Assembly (NCBI GenBank): GCA_905221605.1
Contig: CAJNDS010000802.1
Span: 64,001-124,000, forward strand
Length of the DNA: 60,000 bases
From: Symbiodinium natans
Lineage: Eukaryota; Sar; Dinophyceae; Suessiales; Symbiodiniaceae
Direction of reading: 5' to 3'
Shown piece by piece: positions 47,638 through 60,000 of this stretch; positions within the stretch are counted from its first letter, which is position 1, and each line of letters opens with the position of its first letter. The position numbers and the translations under genes are program-made. The notes beneath the pieces were generated by a model. The model did no database searches. It had not been told where the DNA came from and saw nothing but the letters and a program-made list of their open reading frames with translations.

Positions 47638-50600
47638 ATGTGGACAATGTGGCAAGGTACGGACTCGGATTGGAGACCATGTGCGATGCTCACATAACCA
47701 TGTACTGGTGTGGGTGCACCTCATGTCTGGTGGGGTCTCGGTCATCTTCAAAACCTTGGGCTGGATGTACGGCCTCGGAACGGGCCCGAATGCTTCTCGT
47801 GCTTTGTACCAACTCCTGTGCCTCGCCATGTTCGCTGCCAGCTTGACAACATCCTTGGCTCCGGCAGACTGTGCTGCAAACTCATCTGACAACCAGTCAT
47901 GCCAACCAATCTGGCTATAGACTCCAGCCGAGAAGACTTGGGTTGCAGATGGTTGCAGCTAGGCTGCGGCAAGATATGACGGTCCGTGGAGGTGACAAAT
48001 TCGAAGAGCGCGATGGTACGCCTTGAGCATGCCCTCCACGCCTCGTGACAATGACAGGCTCCCATAGGCTCCCTGTATACATTGCCGGGTTTCGTGCAAG
48101 TTCTTCTGCTTCTCAGATGCCTTCAACCTCCGGCTGGAAAAAATCGCCAGTCAGAGCAAAACAGTTGGATACGACCTCAGCACAAAGTCTTCGAATGGAG
48201 ATACTTTTTCTGCCAGGGTGCCGCTTACATGAATCCATGGTTGACTCCAAGTGCTCGCTCTGCACTGCTGATATCTCAGCTCCGAACTGAGTGTGATGGC
48301 GGAATTTTAGCCCCAAAACCATAGATGGGGTAACATTTGTCATTATCGTACACAGACATTACCTCCCCCAGCGCTCGGATAGCAGTCGCATACGCAGTCT
48401 CTTCATCAAGCTTCACCACACTATGCCTCGGATCGCAGACTTAAATTCCCAAAAGCCCCAGAACGTACTGCCCAGTAAAGAAGTTGACTACACCATCGCT
48501 TCCCCCTGACCCAGACCGGGCTAGACAGAAACTTGCCCGCACAGCCTCGGAGAAATGCAATCAGGCAACATCGAGCTGGGGTTCGTCTGGCCAAGGTTGG
48601 ATCGCGTGAAGTCGATCGCCACCATGAGCTGAAGCTCCAAGCCACCACGCAAGTAGTCCAAAAAAGTGTAGTGCCTCTTAAACCGATGACCATCTAAGGT
48701 AATCGACCCGACGAGAGGGCCAAAGTTGCCCTTGCCTCGCACGAAGCAAAAAGAAAAACGCAAAAGGCACGCTGTTGAGGGCCCAAGTGGGGGGAAGCAA
48801 AGGTTGAGCAAAGCTTGAGCACAGTCCCAAAAAATGGCACAAACAATAACGTATGACAGCCATCACAACCCCAGGCCTTGTTGATTCCGAACTTCTGAGG
48901 ATGTCATTGATACGGTTTGTGTCCCGCCCGATGACTGGCTTACCTTCGAGTGCCCCGAGATCTGTGACGAGGTCCTGCTTTAGAACAGCCGTAGCATGTG
49001 GCAAAAGTGTGGCAAAAGATGCACTTCACCTTTCGCTTGCCCGAGCATCCCCTGACTCGTGAGGCGCCTGTGCCCTCCGGATATTTGGGACCCCGTCCTC
49101 CAACGCACCGAGAAAATGCATAAGTCGAAACACCCAATACGAGACGATGCGAGACATGACATACTCGTGACATGTTTTGACACTTGTTGCAAGGCGCGGC
49201 CTCGCGGTAAGGCGCGATGCTGTTCGCTTCTCCCCGGAGGCGTTTGTACTCTTCCTGCGCGGTCCAGCGCGCTTCTCAGGCACTTCTCACAAACAACACA
49301 GGGCGGCGGGGCGTCTGAAAACTCTCGGACACTGTCGCTCCCCGAGTTCAGTGCTGTGTCCTCTTGCTGTCTGCCCGCTCAGCAGACAGTGAGGATGCCG
49401 CCCGCGAGTTGGACCCCGACCTGGCTCTCCCAAAAGCACTTTCCAGACCAAAGCCTATGGCTTATGGGAATCGTCCGGCCTTGAACCCGACCCAGTTCTG
49501 CTGCTCTTGGTTGCAGAGCGTAGCATGGCCATCGTGGTTTTCATCCGGGTCATCCCAGAAATCCTGCACCATGTATCCAAGAGTTCACTCAAACGGGCCC
49601 CTCTCACCTTGCCGGGCTATTCTACTGGATTCCCACACGCAGAGAGTTGCCGCACCTCGGACCCTCTCTTCTGAAAAGCGGGAAAGTGTGGGGATTTCCC
49701 CTGCCCACGATTTTCTGCAGCTCCTCGGCACATAGCAGCGTCATACCGGCCACCGCCTGCCAAACACCCCAATCACCTAAGTCACTTCCACTCCTCGAAC
49801 GTGGTGACACACTCGCCGATATAGCGATCATCACTCAGACGAAACCAATCATGCACCTTGATGGCGAGCACAGTGTGCAAGCTGGCTGGCATAGTTAAAT
49901 ATTAAGGCCCCATCTGTGAGGATAACATCTTGGTAGATGTCGCAGCAGCCCGTCTGAGCCACAGTGTAGCTGCTTTCCTTCCATACACGTCTCCACTCGC
50001 GGCAGCGCAAATCAGAGCCCGCCCCCCTTGCCCTGCGTCCTCGAAAGTCGGCTCGCCGGTCTTTCGAACCACTTCGCTTCGAAAGACTGGAGCAAGGTAC
50101 AGCTCGCCAGTGTCGTAGACACCCTGCAACAGGGGGGGGTGACAATCTGATCCAGCCATTGCTCAAACAAGATTACTCCGAGGACCCCAATCGCCTCGAT
50201 GCGGTTCATCATAAAATACGGATCGCACTTCCGCTTCCAGAAATCTGTGGACTTCAAGTCGTGCGCAGTAAGTGAGAACGAAAGTTCCTTGGTTGAGAGG
50301 CAGTCGCGACAGCGAGGCCTTTGGGTGCCTGCAGCCGGGAATCAACCTTTGCATTCATGGATTCCTCAGCATACACAAAGAGCTTGCCAAGCGGGGGGTC
50401 GCGCGGCTTCCTTGGATGAGCACATCATGAAACGTTACATTCAGGATGCCAGCACAGCCGGAGCTCCTTCGCACATTCTCCAGCTTCTTCTTGAGCCACC
50501 CGTGATGCTTTGGGTTGGATCGTGCATACACGGCCTCTGCAAGGTTGAACTCGGCAGAGCCAACGAACTTCTGCTCCATCAAGTCTTCTTGCATGTTCTG

Positions 50601-52458
50601 GTTGCCTCGCAAGTGAAGCATCGACAAACCCCCCAGCTTATGTGTAAGTGGCTTTGCTTGAAAGCTGTCCAGCTCGCTCTCGCAGACTGCGTGTAGTAAC
50701 TATGCCAAGTCGCGGATGATGTAAATCTCCACCCTGATCAGGCGAACGTGTTCCTCGGGTCAGGAGCCACTCCGCAAGGACCAGTCGGACCAGTTGACGA
50801 GTCGTGGTTGATCAGATGGGAAAGAACGGGAAAGGAGAGAGGAACCCGACTGGCCGCTTCGGCCGCAGGGCACGCTGAAGCCAGTCATAGGTTCAATGGC
50901 TGCGTATTCATACAAGTTATTATAGCCACAAGGAAACACTAGTGGGCTTTTCAAAGCAATAACACATGGTTCTCCTAGCCTTTTGCCTGCATCGGCAAAC
51001 AAGAAACCCACCCAACAGCACGGGGACTAACGAGCACTAGACAGGAAACCATGCCCCAAAAATTATATTCAGGGATGGCAATACGCCAGAGAAGTTTCAT
51101 TTAAAGTGCGACTTATCTTCAAATCCCCTGCGTGAAGTATACAACAGCATACAAGGGCAAGACACACCCGAAAGTACCTAGTTTGTTTTGGTGGGTTCTC
51201 GTCCCTCGCGCCAAAACAGTGTCAGTGGACACGGCCAGGGAGGAGAACAGACGGGGAACGAGGGCATACGATACAACAGGTTGGGATGGGGGGGGGGGGG
51301 GGGGGGGGGGGTGGGAAAGTCTTGTCGTCGTCCATTGCTGCTGTGCATTTCGATTGCCGCCTCATTTCACGCCAAGCATCAGTTATCACAAAGTAGCACT
51401 TAGTTGCCTCAACTCCTGGACCAAACGACCAGAGCCAACCAACAAACAGCAGGAAGGTTAGCTACAGACAGAGGCACGCAATTGTCGCTCGCCACTGCAA
51501 CGGATGCCAACGCTCAATGAGGCTCAATCCGGCGCTGCGAAGGATAAAATACAGCAGAAAGACACAAGGTAGGTGGGGTCCGTGGCCGCTCTGGAATCAG
51601 CGCGTGTCTTCCATATTCGGCATACCCGGCTTGACTTCAGAAACTTGTATTTCTGAATCAAACAATTCAGGCTCATGGACAACTCCCATCACATGCTCGA
51701 AAGCTAACGACAGCTGGAGTTTATCAGGTGAAGCTGAGCGACTATGCGGAACTGCAGCTCGAACATCTTCTCCCAGACAGGCCACCGTGTATCCTGTCCG
51801 CAGATCTCGGTCGAACCGTACCTCGGTAAGCATACAGCCTATAGCATATAGCACATGATGGCTTTGTGCCTTCAACAAGTCGGGAAACAAATGACAGCTT
51901 TGGCTGTCGTCGCTCTGTTAACACCTGCCTAGATGACTGGCTCTAGAAGACATGCCTGCAGGTTGAACAGTGCCAGACAACATGCAATGGGCGAGATGCT
52001 CTGTCCAAAGGTCGTCCGTGCCCAGCTTGGAATACACCACAGCAACCGTGTTTCCTTGGCTGAAGAAGGTGCTAGCATCACATGGGCATCATCTCGGCAT
52101 GCTGGCGCTGACGATTCGGTATGAGGAGAGCATCGGCCTTTTCGCAGACTCTCACATCGCAGACCTGGCAGCCACGGTCATAAGCTGGTGCTGACATGCA
52201 ATGCGCGCTCCGAGTTGTCGCCGGGCAACTAAGGAGGACCAGAGATGAGTAGTCTTGCAAGAGGACTTCTGCATTGGGTGCGACCATGCCTGAGAGCATT
52301 GCTAGAGCAGAGGTGCAGGGATGCCAGCGAAGACCAAAACAGACAAAAGCGCGGAGCGAGTACAGAGGTTCGGATCATGGCGAGACGCCTGTCGCCTTGG
52401 GCGATGGGTCTGAAAACTGCACCACCTCATCCTTTGCGGCACTGTGCCGGCCGCCCAT
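47596..52458 (-). CDS. Copine, C2A-C2B-vWA, multi-exon gene span
   Basis: Gene-level entry; main exons follow separately. Copines are soluble proteins that move to membranes when calcium rises, through two C2 domains, and carry a vWA-like copine domain for partner binding. The order C2A (52.06-50.43 kb), C2B (50.29-49.66 kb), vWA (48.73-47.60 kb) on the minus strand is the family order. At least 13 small exons are needed; several begin with AG|G. The C-terminal part of the vWA domain after VLTDGDIE was not found next to it, so the 3' end is open (see 40.4-40.7 kb). Identification is firm because independent motifs of all three domains occur in the correct order. Confidence 0.9.
47815..48045 (-). 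CDS. Copine vWA exons, AYR...GPT region
   Basis: GVEGMLKAYHRALRICHLHG then PSYLA (about 47955-48040), matching the copine G-x-x-x-A-Y-x-x-x-L-x-x-x-x-L-x-G-P-T-x-[FL]-A stretch; then AQSAGAKDVVKLAANMARHR (about 47815-47885), the following helix. The family Thr is Ser here. Confidence 0.72.
48113..48175 (-). CDS. Copine vWA exon, NPEVDGI block
   Basis: NCFALTGDFFQPEVEGI corresponds to the copine F-x-L-N-G-N-x-x-x-P-E-[VC]-x-G-I block. Short, but the match is specific. Confidence 0.72.
   Translation of the reverse strand, partial: VVSNCFALTGDFFQPEVEGI
48310..48405 (-). CDS. Copine vWA exon, YGFGAK block
   Basis: TAYATAIRALGEVMSVYDND then KCYPIYGFGAKIPP. It matches the hallmark A-I-x-A-V-G-E-I-L-x-x-Y-D-x-D-K-x-x-P-x-[YF]-G-F-G-A-K of copines. 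Confidence 0.9.
48560..48730 (-). CDS. Copine vWA exon, MIDAS block
   Basis: GSITLDGHRFKRHYTFLDYL, RGGLELQLMVAIDFTRSNLG, then QTNPSSML. It matches the copine [YF]-[ST]-F-L-D-Y-I-x-G-G-x-x-[LI]-x-x-x-V-A-I-D-F-T-x-S-N. The D-x-T-x-S metal site is intact (DFTRS); the usual Gly after Asn is Leu. Confidence 0.92.
49656..49880 (-). CDS. Copine C2B exons, IGE block
   Basis: LAIKVHDWFRLSDDRYIGEC then VTTFEEW (about 49785-49870) matches the C2B [IL]-x-[VC]-x-D-W...[DH]-x-[FY]-I-G-E-C-x-T-[ST] stretch. AEELQKIVGRGNPHTFPLFR then REGPR (about 49656-49755) fits the following linker. In the calcium loop D-W-F-R-L-S-D-D the acidic residues are present. Confidence 0.85.
50033..50123 (-). CDS. Copine C2B exon, TEVVK block
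   Basis: Between GCAG and a GGCAAG donor-like site the minus strand reads VYDTGELYLAPVFRSEVVRK then TGEPTFEDA. Equivalent to V-x-V-x-R-[TS]-E-V-[VI]-K-x-x-x-N-P-x-[WF] in C2B. Confidence 0.75.
50186..50287 (-). CDS. Copine C2B exon, KCDPYF block
   Basis: ELSFSLTAHDLKSTDFWKRK then CDPYFMMNRIEAIG. It matches L-x-F-x-x-x-A-x-x-L-x-x-x-D-x-x-x-K-S-D-P-[YF] with Ser replaced by Cys. The loop-1 Asp residues needed for calcium binding are present (D in TDF, D in CDP). Confidence 0.88.
50425..50608 (-). CDS. Copine C2A exon, FVGSAEF block
   Basis: QNMQEDLMEQKFVGSAEFNL then AEAVYARSNPKHHGWLKKKL and GCAGILNVTFHDV. It matches the C2A D-L-x-x-x-D-F-[IL]-G-x-x-E-F-x-L-[AG]-E-[IV] stretch and the last strand. 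The calcium-loop Asp before F is Lys-flanked Gln-Lys here (EQKF), so one ligand may be missing. Confidence 0.85.
50703..50733 (-). CDS. Copine C2A micro-exon
   Basis: After GATCAG the minus strand reads VEIYIIRDLA, the strand R-[VF]-x-[VI]-Y-D-x-D that precedes the FVGSAEF block. Only about 31 bp; supported by its place between two firm C2A exons. The usual Y-D is Y-I here. Confidence 0.5.
51288..51311. repeat. G24 homopolymer
   Basis: 24 consecutive G on the plus strand inside a copine intron. Confidence 0.98.
51743..51821 (-). CDS. Copine C2A exon, TEI...FEL block
   Basis: Between CCGAG| and |GTCGCT the minus strand reads YGSTEICGQDTRWPVWEKMF then ELQFRI. It matches G-[RS]-T-E-[VI]-I-x-x-x-x-x-P-x-[WF]-x-x-x-F-x-[IL]-x-[FY] of C2A. 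A different frame is open over a longer stretch (51597-51890) but lacks any family match. Confidence 0.8.
51995..52059 (-). CDS. Copine C2A exon, first strands
   Basis: GNTVAVVYSKLGTDDLWTEH, corresponding to the D-P-x-x-V-V-[YF]-x-K-x-G-x-x-x-W-x-E part of C2A. Preceded by TTCTTCAG. Confidence 0.7.
52381..52458 (-). CDS. Copine first exon with N-myristoylation signal
   Basis: ATG at 52458 reads MGGRHSAAKDEVVQFSDPSP then KATGV. Met-Gly followed by Ser at position 6 fits the N-myristoyltransferase consensus, and plant copines (BONZAI type) are myristoylated at Gly2. It lies just upstream of the first C2A exon. Assignment by position and by this logic; the C2A start strand between the two was not resolved. 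Confidence 0.55.
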
Positions 52459-52479
52459 GATTCCAAGCTACATGAGACT

Positions 52480-54820
52480 AAAGGCTTATCTCTGCGAAAC
52501 GTGCATGCAACACGAGCAGAGCCCCAATCCAGCTGGCAAGGCCATATGAAGCTAGCCTTGAAACAAGATCAATGATACACACCCTTGCTGGACCCTCTTG
52601 GCAGCTACCTCCACGCCCAAAATGGGCACATCCCTGGCTATACCAGGGAGCCTTGAGCCAATTTCCCGAGTTCCGAATCGCTTTGGCAGGGGCCGACGAC
52701 AGTGCGAAGTACGTGCCAGAAGCCGGGCAGCTTGAACTTTCACGGCTCAGTCCAAAGCCCTCCGTGCACTCCCCTGGGCTTGTGCCAGAGGGAGGACAAA
52801 AGAGGCATGGCCTGGCTTTGAACCAGTCAGACGGCTCGTGTGAGGACGGCTGCAGCTGACAGTTCACTGTGCCATCAACTCATCAGCTCCTGCTTCTGGA
52901 GAATGCCTTAGTGACTGCCACATGAAACAAAGGAAGCGACGGCTCTGAAGCGACGGCTCTGAACGGCCGACTGCACAGCCGCGCGCATACTGCACATGTT
53001 GTGTCTTCTTCTGAAAGCAGCCCAACGGCAGCAAGGCGAAAGGGGAGCAGCTCCCACAGTCCTGACCCACGTGATACTCAAGCAACTCCATGATTTGCTG
53101 GTCTGTTCAGCACACCTATCCTGCAAGGCGAGGAATCTGCAGCTCAAACTCGGCGATGTCTTCCGCCTGTGCAAGACCAACTTGGCGAGAGAGAGAAACT
53201 GCATAGGCAGTAGGGAGCTGCCCCAGAACGGAAGACTGCTGCCAACACCAATTCGGCAGTCTCAAAGGTCGCAAAAAATTTGCCGGTTGAACGGATATTT
53301 TTACGCTCAAGGCCTTCGTAGCTTTGGCTGCAAAGAAGCTGCCAGCGCTCATGTTTACCACCATACGCTGCTCCTTCCAGGGTTTCTGGGGCATTCTAAA
53401 AGGTTTCGTGACCACATGAGGTCTGCGGCACCTGCCCGGACACGAAGAAACTGCACGGCGGCTTGTGGCCATGAATGTACTTCGAGCGCAAGCAATGGAC
53501 TGGATTCGCCGAGAACCAAGTGCATGGCTCCTTGGTCTTGCGACTTCCATCAGTGCTAAGAGAGCGAACATCAATGCTAAGAGAGCGAAATGCGTGCAAG
53601 CTTCGGCGGAAGCTACATCTTCATAACGTGTTGCCTGGGATGGCGCCATCCGGGCCTCAAGACAACTGCGTGTCCGAAGCAATGCAAGCTGCCGTGTACC
53701 GTGGAATGCTACGTGCTGCGAATATGCCAGGCAATGGCTGCTGCGAAGCGGCCGGCGTGCTTGCACGGGACAAGCGCGGAACCAAGAAGATGAGCAGAAG
53801 AATGTGGACGACCTGCATGCACACCAAGTGCCAGCCACATTCCTAACCCGCTCTGAAGCTATCAAGTAGCATTCTAGCTATGTCGCATGTAGAATACGCA
53901 GCGCGGTACCGTGTGAAGCACACCGGCACCAACACAAGCGAGGATGAGGTGCTGCGGCTCCAGGCCTGGGCTGGGCTTTTCTAGCGACACGGAGACTTAG
54001 TGGCAGAATGTGGCGCCATCGGCTTGTGCCTGCTTTGAGTCAAACATGTGGAAAGGGCAAGGTGCAATACCCAACTTTCTGGCAGTTGCCTTTGAAGACA
54101 ACGCAAGATGCAAGAAGCCCACAACTTGGAGCCAATGCAGCCTTCCAGAGTTGGTGGCTTGTGTGTCGCGCTTTGAGTTTTCTACTTCCTCCAAGAAGTG
54201 CCCTGACTCCCACCTGACACCACCAATCCACCTGCATTGATGCGAAGGTGGTTGCGGGCACTACCCGAAGAATGCGCCAGTGATCCAGCAGGTACATGTA
54301 GGCCTGTCACGAATTTCTGGACAGGCGCAGACCCTGATCGTCAGCAGCACGACGCAAACACCATTGCCACACCACTTTGCTTCTTCCTTTTGTCCCGTGT
54401 GCGACTCCGTGGCTCTGTGCCGGTCCACATCGCTCCACACTGCAACATGGCAAGGTTGGACCTGAGCAGAAGTTCTGTGTGGCCCTGACGATTTCTGATG
54501 TGCACAAGGCTGCTGGGCGAAAGTCATCAGAGTGTTGCTTGGACCAAGCTACAGGTGGTCCATAACGCTGCGACTCTCCATGTGACGGGCCGCTCTCGTG
54601 CTCGCTTGCAGCACAGACCCATAGCCTGGGCTCATGCCACAGGATGTGTACCGGAGTTACCTGGCTACAGACAGTCAAGGCTTCTTAAAGCGCACGTCTT
54701 TGGCACTGCCAGGAAGCACACGATGCTTGGCGGAATCTTGCCCAGTCTCATGGCCGCTAGCACTCCAACAGCCTATTCAGGGATGCGTGGCGACCACCGA
54801 AAGCCCATGAAGCTGCAGTC
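52480..54820. other. Region between copine and the PPR exons
   Basis: No firm gene. Plus strand at 52572-52859 reads GALSQFPEFRIALAGADDSA and then a Ser/Pro-rich end, and at 54010-54240 a Cys-spaced frame (CKKPTTWSQCSLPELVACVS). Both are plausible but unplaced. A 21-bp duplication with GCTAAGAGAGCGAA lies at 53556-53590, and GAAGCGACGGCTCT repeats at 52934-52962. Confidence 0.3.
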
Positions 54821-54832
54821 TACACCGCCACA

Positions 54833-59545
<4,713 letters not shown>

Positions 59546-59734
59546 AACTTCACATCACTGCCCTGCATTGCACGAAGGACCTTTCAATCGGAGTCACTCT
59601 CAGCGCAGAAGAAAGATTTTGAGACGAAAGGCTCAGCTCCTTCAACAGTGTGCTCGCCTGTTGGGCAAGGGCAGCCTGCTTCCGCTTCGCCAGCCGGCTT
59701 AGAACAGCCGTGCTGAACCTGGCCACTGTCACAA

Positions 59735-59960
59735 CTATCTGGTTGGTCCGGCATCTGCGTGGCCCCTCACCTGGGATTCCTCCGCCAACTCTCCAAGAAG
59801 GGGTGCAGTACCTGCCACAGTGACAGTGATGCAGCGCAATGCAGCACGGCGGCCTGCTTGCGATCCGACAACAGCACTGGTCGCCTGCTGCAACTCTGCA
59901 TCGCTGGCACCAGGTCTCAGGGTCTGCAGTGCCGCAAGCTCTGGTGGGCCAGGTCCTGCC
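59735..59960 (-). CDS. Candidate N-terminal region exon of the PPR protein
   Basis: LAGPGPPELAALQTLRPGAS, DAELQQATSAVVGSQAGRRA, then LRCITVTVAGTAPLLGELAE. Ala/Leu-rich helical sequence upstream of the PPR motifs on the same strand. Could include an organelle-targeting region, but no clear presequence is visible. Confidence 0.4.
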
Positions 59961-60000
59961 AAACAAACATCTGCAGTCTATGTAGTCTTGGGAAGCCTAT

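Noticed and set aside
51597-51890. 97-codon minus-strand frame as its own gene
   Set aside because: A different frame in the same place carries a specific copine C2A match with splice-like borders.
52652-52672. Relic of the dinoflagellate spliced leader (CTTGAGCCAA match)
   Set aside because: Only about 10 bases match the complement of the leader; the rest differs, so it is no more than chance level.

Overview
The window looks like nuclear DNA of a dinoflagellate alga, most like a symbiodiniacean or a relative. This is inferred from several signals. Coding information lies in short exons separated by introns that often approach or exceed a kilobase. Inferred splice sites are often AG|G at the 3' end, and one supported intron has a GC donor. 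The DNA is full of microsatellites, homopolymers and short tandem duplications. A TTTAGGG-like tract is present. The proteins are eukaryotic: an axonemal central-pair protein, a copine, an astacin protease and PPR proteins with the ISACEK-type motif seen in dinoflagellates. No bacterial operons, tRNA, rRNA, CRISPR array or intact transposase were seen. All exon boundaries were read by eye and are approximate.

Layout, left to right. 1-1.5 kb: the 3' part of an astacin (M12A) metalloprotease gene on the minus strand, running off the left edge. 1.8-6.3 kb: sparse, with a GTA/GGA microsatellite and a GAT/GAG tract. 6.4-19.6 kb: a large minus-strand gene that I identify as CFAP46, a C1d protein of the ciliary central apparatus, carrying a lineage-specific acidic and AGSR-repeat insertion. 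20.7-22.6 kb: more minus-strand exon candidates, either the CFAP46 N-terminus or another gene. 22.6-28.1 kb: mostly non-coding. 28.7-29.5 kb: a Ser/Pro-rich disordered minus-strand protein. 31.0-31.6 kb: weak plus-strand coding candidates. 32-35 kb: a satellite-rich block built around a 1.3-kb AAGTTCTAA array flanked by degenerate repeat families. 37.1-39.4 kb: minus-strand exons of an unrecognised protein, possibly beta-propeller-like. 40.4-43.2 kb: scattered minus-strand exons, unassigned. 43.4-46.5 kb: an unrecognised multi-pass membrane protein, minus strand. 47.6-52.5 kb: a copine (C2A, C2B, vWA) with a predicted N-myristoylation start, minus strand. 54.8-59.6 kb: PPR-protein exons, minus strand, interrupted by a duplicated X-Y-Y-X block and a 257-bp GT microsatellite.

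Every gene I could identify with confidence reads from the minus strand, which fits the head-to-tail, unidirectional gene blocks described for dinoflagellates. The genes do not form one pathway. CFAP46 belongs to the flagellum, copine to calcium-dependent membrane recruitment, astacin to secreted proteolysis, and PPR proteins to organelle RNA metabolism.
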